Below the pieces are notes generated by a model. It saw only the letters and a program-made list of their open reading frames with translations, ran no database searches and was not told the DNA's origin. Shown piece by piece: positions 1 to 8,021 of a stretch of 64,000 bases of DNA. The DNA comes from Gemmatimonadota bacterium (GTDB lineage Bacteria; Gemmatimonadota; Gemmatimonadetes; Gemmatimonadales; GWC2-71-9): the NCBI GenBank assembly GCA_003222055.1, contig QHUT01000062.1, forward strand, positions 1 through 64,000, in the 5' to 3' direction. Positions within the stretch are counted from its first letter, which is position 1. Each line of letters starts with the position of its first letter. The position numbers and the translations under genes are program-made.

Positions 1-43
1 CGAAGGCATGCCCGGCCGGGCACTTGTACTCGTAGGTCGGCAT
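1..43 (-). CDS. FmdB-family zinc-ribbon protein, 5' end only
   Basis: Only the first 14 codons are inside the window; the gene continues past its left edge. The visible peptide MPTYEYKCPAGHAF is the standard opening of FmdB-type regulatory or zinc-ribbon proteins (MPTYEYxC...), where the first Cys pairs with later Cys residues to bind zinc. The ATG lies 8 nt after a good -10 box and has no Shine-Dalgarno sequence, so the message may be leaderless. The function of this family is poorly known. Confidence 0.75.
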   Translation of the reverse strand, partial: MPTYEYKCPAGHAF

Positions 44-51
44 CGCACAAC

Positions 52-80
52 AACTTAGCGTGGCGAGCGGGCCCGGTCAA
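52..80 (-). promoter_or_regulatory. Promoter of the FmdB-like gene (TTGACC-N17-TAAGTT)
   Basis: Read on the minus strand: a -35 hexamer TTGACC (75-80), exactly 17 bp, then a -10 hexamer TAAGTT (52-57). The ATG at 43 follows after 8 nt, which puts the expected transcription start at or next to the A of the ATG. The -35 overlaps the stop codon of the upstream gene. Confidence 0.6.
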
Positions 81-610
81 TGCGCCCGGGCGAGCGCCAT
101 CCAGGCAGCCAGAGTCGCTGTCTTCTCGTCCGCGCGCCACGGGCCTGCCAGGGCCTGCCCCAGCTCCGTCACGATCCGCTTGAGCTCGGCGGGCGGCCGC
201 TTGAGCCGCGCCGCCGCCGCTTCGTACAGACCGCGCTCGACGTGCGTCGCGCACGCGAGCCGGGCGGTCCCCGCCGCGCGCTCCAGCGCAGTGCGAAACA
301 GCTGCCCCTCGAGTGCGTGGGCCCGGATGTGATCGTTGCCGATGGCGGCCGGGTCGATGACGCTCCCGACCACGAGCGCGAGCCCGCGCACCGTGCGGCC
401 CTGACGGCGATACGCCGCGAGCAGCCGCGTGAGGGAGCGCCGCGTGACGCGCTGGACGATGCCTCGCAGCCGGCGCTCGAGCGCCGTCCGGTCGCCCCGA
501 CGGGCCCCCATCACGGCGTGGTATGGTTGGCGAGAGGTGGGCTCGGATGCGTCACTCAACTCGATGACCTGCCGGTCCACCACGCGCGGGGAGCCCGCGG
601 GGCCGGTCAC
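77..610 (-). CDS. Conserved hypothetical protein, start unresolved
   Basis: The protein has no recognised domain. It is rich in Arg, Ala and Leu, with a long helical second half and a C-terminal segment ending WMALARAH. Protein-like sequence extends upstream of the GTG at 610 to about position 655 (VVGCRVKSGWATAV), but no ATG, GTG or TTG exists in frame between the preceding gene and that stretch. Either a non-canonical start is used, or GTG 610 is the true start and the upstream codons are chance, or there is a sequence error. It lies just downstream of the small basic protein ending at 664 and may be cotranscribed with it. Confidence 0.55.
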   Translation of the reverse strand: MTGPAGSPRVVDRQVIELSDASEPTSRQPYHAVMGARRGDRTALERRLRGIVQRVTRRSLTRLLAAYRRQGRTVRGLALVVGSVIDPAAIGNDHIRAHALEGQLFRTALERAAGTARLACATHVERGLYEAAAARLKRPPAELKRIVTELGQALAGPWRADEKTATLAAWMALARAH

Positions 611-663
611 GAGTACCGCCGTGGCCCAGCCGGACTTGACCCGGCAGCCGACGACGGCGCGTC

Positions 664-837
664 CTAAAACTCGCGCTTCTTCATCTCCGAAAAGAAGTCC
701 CGCAGCTCGAGGTCTTCCTCGCGTTCGGGCGGCAGGGTGTCGTCGTAGCGGCGGCGCTTGGTGGGCTTCACCTTGGCGGCCTTGGCGGCGTTCTTCTTCG
801 CCAAGGCGGCCAGCTTGCGGTCGTCCCCTTTCGACAT
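664..837 (-). CDS. Small highly charged hypothetical protein (57 aa)
   Basis: The N-terminal half is Lys/Ala rich (MSKGDDRKLAALAKKNAAKA) and the C-terminal half is acidic then basic, ending EMKKREF. No family is recognised. The basic helix could bind nucleic acid, which is inference only. An upstream in-frame ATG at 888 exists, but a promoter (873-902) overlaps that extension, so ATG 837 is the better start. It is followed directly by the hypothetical gene ending at 77. Confidence 0.6.
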   Translation of the reverse strand: MSKGDDRKLAALAKKNAAKAAKVKPTKRRRYDDTLPPEREEDLELRDFFSEMKKREF

Positions 838-872
838 CGCTCGGGCTCCTGGCTGGCAGAGTTGGTAGCAGT

Positions 873-902
873 AAGCTGCGGGGGACACACCACGTCACGC
901 AA
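873..902 (-). promoter_or_regulatory. Promoter TTGCGT-N18-CAGCTT
   Basis: On the minus strand TTGCGT (897-902) is followed after 18 bp by CAGCTT (873-878). The same -35/-10 pair with the same 18-bp spacing occurs before the DUF305, DinB-like and 53-aa membrane-protein genes. It drives the small charged protein whose ATG is at 837. Confidence 0.55.
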
Positions 903-908
903 TAGGGG

Positions 909-1667
909 TTACGCCGAGACGCGGCCGGCGCGGATCGCCAGCGCCCAGCGGGCGGTGCGGCGCCGCTTCGGGCCGCCCCACTCAAGGCCCAGGCGATCGA
1001 GCAACGGGGCGACCGGGTCGTGACCCCGGGCGGCGCGGTAGCGCAGCACTGCGGACCAGGTGCCGAGATAGCCGGCCAGCTCTTCCAGCGTCACCTCCGC
1101 CTCCATGGTGACCGACGGGAGCGGGAGCTCGGCGAACGGGAAGTCGATGGTGCGGTAGCCCGAGTCGACGAGCGCGCGCTCCGGCGGCCAGTAGGGGCCC
1201 ACGGTCCGCTCGTAGAACGCGTGGATCAGCTGGTCCAAGCCGGCGCCGAGCTCAACCAGGCCGTAGCACCACGCGGCGACGACGCCACCCGGCACGAGCA
1301 CCCGCCCTGCCTCCGCGTAGAACGCGGGGCGGTCGAGCCAGTGCAGCGCCTGGGCGACCGTCACCAGGTCCACGGACCGCGGAGGCAACCCGCTCGCATC
1401 CGCCGGGGCCTGGCGGTAGCGCACGCGGGGATGCGCCAGCGCGGCGGCCAGCTGCGCCGCGCTCGCGTCCGTGGCCTCGACCTGCTCGAAGTGATCGGCA
1501 AGTCCGATCGCCGCCTGCCCGCTGCCGGTGGCGCAGTCCCACGCCACACGACGCGCGGGCGTGTGCGCGGCCAGCGCCGCGAACAGCGCGGCCGGGTAGC
1601 GCGGCCGAAATGCCGCATAGGCCGGCGCCGCCGATGCGAAATGGTCGCGGAAGCTCGGCGGCGGCGT
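909..1667 (-). CDS. Class I SAM-dependent methyltransferase, probable non-canonical start
   Basis: Contains the SAM-binding motif I (WDCATGSGQAAIGLA), the acidic end of the next strand (EATDAS) and a VTVAQALHWLDRPAF motif typical of ubiE/COQ5-like small-molecule methyltransferases. The substrate is unknown. The first canonical start is GTG 1547, but that would remove the family-typical leader SFRDHFASAAPAYAAFRPRY. The reading frame stays open back to the TAA (1683-1685) of the preceding gene with no ATG, GTG or TTG. An ACG at 1667 sits 5 nt after a purine-rich AGGGAAGGG and would give a normal-length protein, so I place the start there tentatively. The downstream end is secure. Confidence 0.75.
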   Translation of the reverse strand, partial: TPPPSFRDHFASAAPAYAAFRPRYPAALFAALAAHTPARRVAWDCATGSGQAAIGLADHFEQVEATDASAAQLAAALAHPRVRYRQAPADASGLPPRSVDLVTVAQALHWLDRPAFYAEAGRVLVPGGVVAAWCYGLVELGAGLDQLIHAFYERTVGPYWPPERALVDSGYRTIDFPFAELPLPSVTMEAEVTLEELAGYLGTWSAVLRYRAARGHDPVAPLLDRLGLEWGGPKRRRTARWALAIRAGRVSA

Positions 1668-1682
1668 GCGATCCCTTCCCTC

Positions 1683-2147
1683 TTAGTGCTGCGCGAGCGC
1701 CGGGAGCACGGTGAGCGTGCCGGCGACATCCCCATTGGTGAGGCGCGTGTCCGCGACCACCCACGTGCCCTTTCTCCAACCCTCGGTGATGATGCCACTC
1801 AGATGCCCGACGCCGGCCTTCCAGTCCACCATCCCCTCGAGATCGGCGACGAACCCGTGACGACCCGTTCCCGGCTCAACCTCCCAGCGGGAGCGCACGT
1901 GCCACACGGGCTCGGCCGCGTGCTCGGCGGTCTCGACCTGTTGGATCGCGATGTGGACATGGCCGCCGCCCGCCACGCGCAGCGTGCCGTCCCAGACGGA
2001 GCTGGCCGTGGCATCTACGCCGCTGAACACGGCCTCGACGGGCAGTCGCAGTGGTGGGTCTCCAGCGTTCCACGCCGGGGCGGCGACGAGCACGAGCGAG
2101 AGCAGGGCGGCGTGGAACGGTGACTGAGGTCCGGTGAAACGTTTCAT
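1683..2147 (-). CDS. Secreted hypothetical protein (154 aa)
   Basis: Begins MKRFTGPQSPFHAALLSLVL, a basic n-region plus hydrophobic core ending near AAPAWNAG, so it is probably exported through Sec. The mature part looks like a small beta-rich domain (repeated segments such as SVWDGTLRVAGGGHVHIAIQ) of unknown function. The start ATG 2147 has a clear GGAGGT six bases upstream. Its stop TAA is in the same frame as the methyltransferase that follows, with no canonical start codon in between. Confidence 0.7.
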   Translation of the reverse strand: MKRFTGPQSPFHAALLSLVLVAAPAWNAGDPPLRLPVEAVFSGVDATASSVWDGTLRVAGGGHVHIAIQQVETAEHAAEPVWHVRSRWEVEPGTGRHGFVADLEGMVDWKAGVGHLSGIITEGWRKGTWVVADTRLTNGDVAGTLTVLPALAQH

Positions 2148-2215
2148 GGGCGCACCTCCCGAGTCTTTGAGGATGAACCCCGGTCCTACGCGAGCCGAGC
2201 TCGGGGGTTCCGCTT

Positions 2216-2734
2216 TCATCCTTCGAAGGTGCCCTGACTGGGGCGTGTGTTTGTCGCACCGGCGCGGCGCCGTATGCGCCAGAACAAGTACGCCACCGCC
2301 GCGAGGTTCAGTACCAGCGCCGCGAGGCGGGACGGTGTGACAGTCCGTGTCAGCTCGAACACCTCGAGCGGCACGAGCGACAGGGTCGCGATGACCGTCA
2401 GGTATTCGGCCCATCGCTTCCGCCGCCACAGCCCCATGCCCTCGACGGTGAACAAGCCGGCGTAGAGGAACGCGCCCACGCCGACGGCCTCGAGGCGGTG
2501 GGGAGAGAGCCCCCCGACGTAGGCGATGACCTGTTGCACCGCGCTGCGGTCGTTGCTCGACGCCAGTGCCGCCACCCAGCGCTGGGCCCGCGCCGCCATG
2601 GCCGGGTCGAGCAGCTGGAGAGCGCCCAGACCCACCACCACCAACAACGCCGCCTTACAGAACTTGAAGACGGCGATCACCCGGAGCACGCGATCGGGTG
2701 CCTCCGCAGCGGGCGCGGCGACGGCGGACGTCAT
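2216..2734 (-). CDS. DUF2127 family membrane protein
   Basis: 172 residues with about four transmembrane helices (around residues 18-40, 80-100, 112-130 and 138-155). It has the DUF2127 pattern: an early VIAVFKFCKAALLVVVGLGA helix, a central LEAVGVGAFLYAGLFTVEGMGLW segment and a C-terminal basic tail after YLFWRIRRR. The family has no assigned role. It directly follows the YjdF-like membrane protein (stop 2742), so the two are probably cotranscribed. Confidence 0.8.
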   Translation of the reverse strand: MTSAVAAPAAEAPDRVLRVIAVFKFCKAALLVVVGLGALQLLDPAMAARAQRWVAALASSNDRSAVQQVIAYVGGLSPHRLEAVGVGAFLYAGLFTVEGMGLWRRKRWAEYLTVIATLSLVPLEVFELTRTVTPSRLAALVLNLAAVAYLFWRIRRRAGATNTRPSQGTFEG

Positions 2735-2741
2735 CCCGTCG

Positions 2742-3377
2742 TCAGGACGACTTCAGGCGCACAGCGGCGAGCGCACGATCGTGGAGCGAGCCGAGCAGCG
2801 TCTGGGCGGTGATGGCGCCGAGCAGCGCCATGAACATGTCCCACTGCGTATCCCACACGTCGCCCTGCGTGCCGAGGAACGCCTCCGCGGACGCGCCGCC
2901 GGCCACGGCGACCCACCATTCGATGAACTCATAGCATGCGCTGATCGCGAGGCAAACCGCGGTGACGAGCACGAACAACCAGCGGCCGGGGCGCAGCGGC
3001 GACGTCCGCAGCAAGATCTCCCGGGCCACGATGGCGGGCACGAAGCCCTGCACGAAGTGGCCCAGTCGATCATAGTCGTTGCGGGCAAGCCCGAAGGCAT
3101 GTTGTGTCCAGGCGCCCAGCGGGACGCGCTCGTACGTGTAGTGACCGCCCAGCATGAGAATGAGGGCGTGGACGGCCAGCAGCGTGTAGGCGAGATGCGT
3201 GAGCGGGAAACGCCGGCCCGTGACCACGAGCAGCGGCGCACCCAGGAGGATCGGAAACACCTCCAGCCACCAGGTCGCCCGGTCATACGGCGCGAGGCCC
3301 GAGACGACCAGCGCGCCGAGTACCGCGACCAGCAGAACGACCGGGTAGCGTGGCCGCCCTATCGGGGCCACAGCCAT
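2742..3377 (-). CDS. YjdF/DUF2238 family membrane protein
   Basis: 211 residues and about six transmembrane helices. Diagnostic stretches are the [13 protein letters not shown] motif and YEFIEWW followed by [10 protein letters not shown], which carry the conserved polar residues of the DUF2238 (YjdF) family. Function unknown. The ATG at 3377 overlaps the end of the preceding membrane-protein gene by 19 nt, which implies translational coupling. Confidence 0.8.
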   Translation of the reverse strand: MAVAPIGRPRYPVVLLVAVLGALVVSGLAPYDRATWWLEVFPILLGAPLLVVTGRRFPLTHLAYTLLAVHALILMLGGHYTYERVPLGAWTQHAFGLARNDYDRLGHFVQGFVPAIVAREILLRTSPLRPGRWLFVLVTAVCLAISACYEFIEWWVAVAGGASAEAFLGTQGDVWDTQWDMFMALLGAITAQTLLGSLHDRALAAVRLKSS

Positions 3378-3919
3378 CCGAGCGTCGCGCCGGTCAGCAG
3401 CGCGTAGATCAACCCGTCCACCGTCGCCTTGATCGTCGTGAGCCAGGAGCGGCGGTACCAGATCGACATCTGCCAGAGCGCGAGCGCGTAGCCGACGAAG
3501 GCGGTTGCCGCCGCGAAGCGGAATACGCTCCGGAACGGAGCGCCGGCAGGCAGCGCGCGTCCCGCGACGTAGCCGGCGAAGCACCCCACGACAACGGCGT
3601 AGACGAACCACTGGACCAGCTGCTTCCCCATCGACATGGAGCCACCGGGCCACACGGTGAGCATCAGGACGGGGCCCTTCTTGAACTTCTCGGTGAACTG
3701 CGGGGTGCGCATCTCCTCCCGGCTCGACGGGCGGGGCATCATGTAGTCCCCGGGCGGAATGGCGAGCGGGCGGAGCGCGTCCATCACCCGGTCTTCGTTC
3801 GACAGCTTGGGGAAGTCGCTCTTGTGCCAGGGCGACATCATGTGGATGACGGAGCTGACGGCGAACACCAGCACCGCCGACACCAGGATGGGAAGCCACA
3901 GCGTCAACAGGCCGGTCAT
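3359..3919 (-). CDS. Hypothetical membrane protein (186 aa)
   Basis: Starts with a hydrophobic helix ([19 protein letters not shown]) followed by a conserved-looking soluble stretch ([20 protein letters not shown], then [10 protein letters not shown]) and two to three more helices near the C-terminus. I do not recognise a named family. ATG 3919 is chosen over GTG 3925 because the GGAGGT at its 5' side is four bases away and would overlap the GTG. It follows the peroxiredoxin gene by 12 nt and overlaps the YjdF-like gene. Confidence 0.75.
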   Translation of the reverse strand: MTGLLTLWLPILVSAVLVFAVSSVIHMMSPWHKSDFPKLSNEDRVMDALRPLAIPPGDYMMPRPSSREEMRTPQFTEKFKKGPVLMLTVWPGGSMSMGKQLVQWFVYAVVVGCFAGYVAGRALPAGAPFRSVFRFAAATAFVGYALALWQMSIWYRRSWLTTIKATVDGLIYALLTGATLGWLWPR

Positions 3920-3931
3920 GAGCACCTCCGT

Positions 3932-4585
3932 TTATTGCGGCTGCCGCACCGTGCGCAGATACGGCTTGTGCGTCTTGAAGCCCTGCGGGTATTTCTTCTT
4001 CGCGTCCTCGTCCGACACCGAGGCCGGGATGATGACGTCCTGGCCCGGCTTCCAGTTCACGGGCGTCGCAACGGTGTGCCGGGCCGTCAGCTGCACGGAG
4101 TCGAGCAGGCGCAGCACCTCGTCGAAATTGCGCCCGGTGCTCATCGGATAAACGATCATCGCTTTCACCTTCTTGTCGGGCCCAACCACGAACACCGAGC
4201 GCACGGTGGCGTTGTCCGCCGCGGTGCGCTTCCCACCGGTCGCATTGGGGTGAATCATGTCGTACAACTTGGCGACATTCAGGTCGGGGTCGCCGATGAG
4301 CGGGTAGTTGACCGCGTACCCCTGCGTGTCCTTGATGTCGCCGAGCCAGCGCTCGTGATCGGTCACCGGGTCCGCGCTCAAGCCGATGATCTTGGTGTTG
4401 CGCTTGTCGAACTCCGGCTTGAGACGCGCCATGTAACCGAGCTCAGTGGTGCACACCGGCGTGAAGTCCTTGGGATGGGAGAACAGAATCGCCCATTTGT
4501 CTCCCACCCATTCGTGAAAGTGGACCGTGCCCTCGGTCGTCGCGGCGGTGAAATCGGGGGCCTCGTCACCAATGCGGATCGCCAT
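3932..4585 (-). CDS. 1-Cys peroxiredoxin (Prx6 subfamily)
   Basis: Reduces hydrogen peroxide and alkyl hydroperoxides in the cytoplasm. The 217-residue protein has the peroxidatic site FSHPKDFTPVCTTE with Cys45 and no other Cys, plus the long C-terminal dimerisation arm of Prx6-type enzymes (VNWKPGQDVIIP, ending near KKYPQGFKT). It would therefore need an external thiol for resolution. The ATG 4585 is preceded by GGAAAGGAGACC and a promoter at 4616-4643. The two membrane-protein genes downstream are likely in the same transcript. Confidence 0.93.
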   Translation of the reverse strand: MAIRIGDEAPDFTAATTEGTVHFHEWVGDKWAILFSHPKDFTPVCTTELGYMARLKPEFDKRNTKIIGLSADPVTDHERWLGDIKDTQGYAVNYPLIGDPDLNVAKLYDMIHPNATGGKRTAADNATVRSVFVVGPDKKVKAMIVYPMSTGRNFDEVLRLLDSVQLTARHTVATPVNWKPGQDVIIPASVSDEDAKKKYPQGFKTHKPYLRTVRQPQ

Positions 4586-4615
4586 GGCTGGTCTCCTTTC
4601 CAGCAGACAGGCCAT

Positions 4616-4643
4616 AAACTGCGGCGCGGCCGCGCCACCGCAA
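4616..4643 (-). promoter_or_regulatory. Promoter of the peroxiredoxin gene (TTGCGG-N16-CAGTTT)
   Basis: On the minus strand TTGCGG (4638-4643), 16 bp, CAGTTT (4616-4621), 30 nt ahead of ATG 4585. It resembles the TTGCGY-N18-CAGCTT sites elsewhere in the window with a spacer 2 bp shorter. The spacer is almost pure G+C and palindromic. Confidence 0.4.
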
Positions 4644-4653
4644 GGAGCCCCGG

Positions 4654-5268
4654 TCAGATGCTCCTGCGCCCCTCGGCCGCCTCGCGGTAGCCGAGCCGGA
4701 TCCACAGGAGCCACAGGGACGCGTTGAGCGCGAGGCCCAGCAGCGGCTGGCGCAACGCCACCAGTGTCGCGAGGACGTACACCAGCGGACCAGCCAGATA
4801 CGCCCGGCGTACACGTTGGATGGTGCCGGCATCCACACCCGCGTGGAACAGCCGGCCGCGCACCATGGTCGAGAACACCAGGCCCCACGCGAGACTGTTC
4901 ACCACGAACGTCCCGCAGTAGAGGGCCACCGCCGTCCTCGCCTCGGGTGTGGCGAGGTGCTGGGCCAGTACCGCGGTCGGAAACGGCACGAACGTCACCG
5001 TGAGGAGCAGCAGGCCGTTGGCGAACAGCAGCGGGTAGGTCACGACGCGCACCAGTCGCATCAGCTCGTGGTGGTTCACCCACATCACGAGGACGACGAA
5101 GAAGCTGAGCAGGAACGCGACGTAGGAGGGCCACAGCGCCAGGAGACCAGCCCAGAGTCCCCCCGCGCCGCCGGCCGGCGGAACGCGAATCTCGAGAATG
5201 AGGAGCGTGATGGCGATCGCGAACACGCCGTCGCTGAACGCCTCGACCCGGGCCGTGCCCTCGGCCAT
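4654..5268 (-). CDS. TMEM175-family (DUF1211) potassium channel-like protein
   Basis: Bacterial TMEM175 proteins are six-helix K+ channels. The signature TM1 motif is present (RVEAFSDGVFAIAITLLILEI, with the conserved R and FSD), followed by further helices. Length 204 aa is normal for the prokaryotic single-repeat form. It stands alone, between the LVIVD-protein stop (5293) and the peroxiredoxin promoter. Confidence 0.88.
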   Translation of the reverse strand: MAEGTARVEAFSDGVFAIAITLLILEIRVPPAGGAGGLWAGLLALWPSYVAFLLSFFVVLVMWVNHHELMRLVRVVTYPLLFANGLLLLTVTFVPFPTAVLAQHLATPEARTAVALYCGTFVVNSLAWGLVFSTMVRGRLFHAGVDAGTIQRVRRAYLAGPLVYVLATLVALRQPLLGLALNASLWLLWIRLGYREAAEGRRSI

Positions 5269-5292
5269 GCGTGCTCGACCCGCCGCGGGGCC

Positions 5293-7314
5293 TCAGCGCC
5301 CCCCGTTCGCCAGGTCCGTGACCATTCCGGCGAGCGCTCTGACTTTCGCTTGATCGCCTGCTCGCGCTTCGATCGGTACACCGCCGACCACGAGCTGGGG
5401 CGCTCCCTTGGAATCGCCACTCAGCTGCGTCGCCAGCTGCGTCAACGCATCCCGGCGCTGTTGCCCGGAAAGCCGCTCGGCGCGGGCCAGGGTCGCTCGC
5501 GCGGTCGCCACCCGGTCGGGCGGCAAGGCCTTGGAGCGCTCCAGCTGGTCCAGGTACGCGCGCGCCACCACGAAGCTCGCGGGCCAGGTGATCTTCGGCT
5601 GGTCCTGCACGTTCAGGTAGTCGAAGTGGACCAGCTTCGCGGCGTCGATCTCGTTCTGTGACAGCAACCCGCTCGGCTCGAGCTCGAACACGTCGAGCCC
5701 GCGCCCGATTTCGGAACTCACGATGTAGCCGTTGTACCAGTACGCGGACCACGAGCCGGCACCGACCAGCTTGGTCGAGTCCATGGGGCCGCGGTCGAAG
5801 TACGCGATTTCCCTGGGATGCGCGGCATCGGTCCAGTCGAACACTGAAATGCCGCCCTGATACCAGCCCTGGACCATGATGTCGCGCCCGGGCACAGGGA
5901 CGAGGGAGCCGTTGTGCGCCACGCAGTTCTCGAACACGGTCTGCGGCGCGGGCATCTTGTAATAGCTTCGGAACGTCATCGCGTCGCCCGTCACCGCGAA
6001 GATGGCGTCGGCGCCCCACTCGGGCTTGTCGGTGGCGCGGCACTTGGGCGCCAGACCCCCGCCCCACTCGTCGGTGAACAAGACCTTGGTGCCGTCGTTG
6101 TTGAACGTCGCCGAATGCCAGAAGGCGAAGTTCGAGTCGGCCACCGCGGCGAGGCGGCGCGGGTGGACCGGATCGTGAATGTCGAGCAGCAGGCCGTAGC
6201 CGGCGCACGCCCCCCCTGCGACACCGAGCGCCGGATACACCGTGATGTCGTGGCACTGGACGGGGCCGGGCCGGGGGCCATTCCCGGGCGTGGGCGGGTT
6301 GAACCGCCGATCCACGATGCCCTGGACGGCGGCCCGGAGGGTGGCGCTGTCGGCACCGGTCGGCGCTCCGGTCCCGCCGCGCGCCTTGACGATGCTGTCG
6401 AGCTGCGCGGCGACGAAACGCGGGCCCAGCACGATCTCCTCGCCGCGCACGGTCGCGGTGAACCCGCCCTTGGCGCGCGCTGCCGCAGCCGCCTTGGCCG
6501 CTTCGGCGATGTCTTCCGGCGCCTCGGCGTGCGATTCCCGGTAGGTCAGGTCGGCCAGAATCGCCGGCTTGCTCACCACGTGCGCCTGCTCGGGATGGGC
6601 GAGCGGCACCTGAATCACCTCGATGCGGAACCGCTCGCTGTTCGGATCCTTGTCCGGCGTCAGATCCGAGCACCCGGCGAGCTCGTTGGGCGAGCGCACC
6701 GAGGCCGTGCCCGATGCGTAGACGTAGACGTTCGCCGTGTCGTTCGGGTCGGTAACGACGGTGTGGGTGTGCGAGCCGCGGCAGGTCTGCACACTCGTCA
6801 CGGGCTTAGGGTGCGCGATGTCCGCGATGTCGAAGATGCGGATGCCGCGCAACCGGTCCTTGCTGACCGAATCAGGCACGCCCTGGGTGCCGCAGTCGAG
6901 CCGCCCGTTGAAGTCCTCGCCCGAGGCGAACAGGAGGTTACGGTAGACCGACACGTCGTTTTGCTGCTCGGGGCAGAGGTAGGTCGTGACCAGGACGGGA
7001 TGGCTCGGCTGGGCGATGTCCCATACCTGAAGGCCGTGGAAGTTGCCCTGGATTACGTAATGTCCGGTGAACGCGAGATCCGAATTGAGGTACCCGAAGT
7101 CGCCCAGATCGCTCGGATTGGTGAACTGTGCCGGCTTCGGCGCCTCGGACACGACGTGCAGGTTCCAGGCCGCCTCGGCGGCATTCATCCACCCCGCGCG
7201 CAGCCCGACGCGGCGGTCGGGGCTCGGTGCGGTGGTGGACATGTCGAACTTCCTGGAGGTAGCGCACGCCGCGACGATCGAGCCGATCACGAACAAGAGA
7301 GACGGGGATCTCAC
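5293..7314 (-). CDS. LVIVD-repeat lipoprotein (beta-propeller-like)
   Basis: 673 residues. The GTG start 7314 overlaps the stop of the DUF305 gene (GTGA) and gives a lipoprotein signal ending VAAC (Cys17). Repeated LVIVD-type blades follow, for example GLQVWDIAQPSHPVLVTTYL, GIRIFDIADIAHPKPVTSVQ and LLDIHDPVHPRRLAAVAD. Such blades probably fold as a beta-propeller at the cell surface or periplasm. The C-terminal 100 residues are helical (LAQAERL and QLATQLS type). No catalytic role is known. Pairing with a DUF305 lipoprotein suggests a shared extracytoplasmic, possibly metal-related, role; that is inference. Confidence 0.82.
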   Translation of the reverse strand: MRSPSLLFVIGSIVAACATSRKFDMSTTAPSPDRRVGLRAGWMNAAEAAWNLHVVSEAPKPAQFTNPSDLGDFGYLNSDLAFTGHYVIQGNFHGLQVWDIAQPSHPVLVTTYLCPEQQNDVSVYRNLLFASGEDFNGRLDCGTQGVPDSVSKDRLRGIRIFDIADIAHPKPVTSVQTCRGSHTHTVVTDPNDTANVYVYASGTASVRSPNELAGCSDLTPDKDPNSERFRIEVIQVPLAHPEQAHVVSKPAILADLTYRESHAEAPEDIAEAAKAAAAARAKGGFTATVRGEEIVLGPRFVAAQLDSIVKARGGTGAPTGADSATLRAAVQGIVDRRFNPPTPGNGPRPGPVQCHDITVYPALGVAGGACAGYGLLLDIHDPVHPRRLAAVADSNFAFWHSATFNNDGTKVLFTDEWGGGLAPKCRATDKPEWGADAIFAVTGDAMTFRSYYKMPAPQTVFENCVAHNGSLVPVPGRDIMVQGWYQGGISVFDWTDAAHPREIAYFDRGPMDSTKLVGAGSWSAYWYNGYIVSSEIGRGLDVFELEPSGLLSQNEIDAAKLVHFDYLNVQDQPKITWPASFVVARAYLDQLERSKALPPDRVATARATLARAERLSGQQRRDALTQLATQLSGDSKGAPQLVVGGVPIEARAGDQAKVRALAGMVTDLANGGR

Positions 7315-7967
7315 TGAGGACTCCGTGGAGAGGTGGGTGACAATGCGTCGAGCATGCGCGTCATGCGGTCGATCTCGGCCGTCTGATCGGCACTGATGTC
7401 GGACGCGATCTGAAACAGCGGTCCGTCCCGGGCGGCGCGCGGCGTGTCGATCAGCGTGCGCACCATGGTAAGCGCGCCGCGGTGGTGCTGGATCATGTCC
7501 GTCAGGAACAACCGGTCGAACTCGGGCCCCTGCGCGCTGTCCAGCTGCGCGAGCTGCTCCTGAGTCAGCATTCCCGGCATGAGCATGGGGTGATCCATGC
7601 CCGGCATCATGTGACCGTGTGGGTCGGCGTCCGGCACGGCTTCGTGGCGCTCCCGCAGCCAGCGCTGCATGACAGCCATCTCGTCGCGCTGCCCCACGAC
7701 GACTCGCGCGCACAGCGCGCGCAGCGCCGGACTAGCGCCGTGCGCGGGTGCCCAGCCGGCGATCAGCACCGCCTGTGCGTGGTGGACGATCATGCCGGAC
7801 ATGAACGTCACGTCCGCTGCGGTGTAACGGGGTCGGGCGCTGTCGGCCTGAGGCTGGGCCGCGGGCGAGAGACCGGCGGGATGCGCCGGAGCGGCGGCGC
7901 AGGCCGCCGTGAGGAGGACCGACAGCGCTCCCACCGCGCTCATCCCCGAAGATCGTTTCGGCTTCAT
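7311..7967 (-). CDS. DUF305 family lipoprotein
   Basis: 218 residues with a lipobox LTAAC (Cys23). Two copies of the DUF305 signature are visible: FMSGMIVHHAQAV and FLTDMIQHHRGAL, four-helix-bundle motifs whose His residues are thought to bind metal, perhaps copper. A Met/His-rich loop (HGHMMPGMDHPMLMPGM) supports metal binding. ATG 7967 is preferred to an in-frame upstream ATG because a promoter (7981-8010) overlaps that extension. The stop overlaps the GTG of the LVIVD lipoprotein. Confidence 0.85.
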   Translation of the reverse strand: MKPKRSSGMSAVGALSVLLTAACAAAPAHPAGLSPAAQPQADSARPRYTAADVTFMSGMIVHHAQAVLIAGWAPAHGASPALRALCARVVVGQRDEMAVMQRWLRERHEAVPDADPHGHMMPGMDHPMLMPGMLTQEQLAQLDSAQGPEFDRLFLTDMIQHHRGALTMVRTLIDTPRAARDGPLFQIASDISADQTAEIDRMTRMLDALSPTSPRSPQ

Positions 7968-7980
7968 TCTCAGGGCGCAT

Positions 7981-8010
7981 AAGCTGCGCGTGAACCAACC
8001 GTCGGCGCAA
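7981..8010 (-). promoter_or_regulatory. Promoter TTGCGC-N18-CAGCTT of the DUF305-LVIVD pair
   Basis: On the minus strand TTGCGC (8005-8010), 18 bp, CAGCTT (7981-7986), then 13 nt to ATG 7967. No Shine-Dalgarno sequence lies between the -10 and the start, so the transcript would be leaderless or nearly so. It is the same arrangement as before the DinB-like gene. Confidence 0.55.
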
Positions 8011-8021
8011 GGGCGCACGCG

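Noticed and set aside
3932-6673. Upstream extension of the peroxiredoxin frame through the TMEM175 and LVIVD region
   Set aside because: Only the last 217 codons look like protein; ATG 4585 has a Shine-Dalgarno sequence and a promoter, and the rest is a shadow of other genes.
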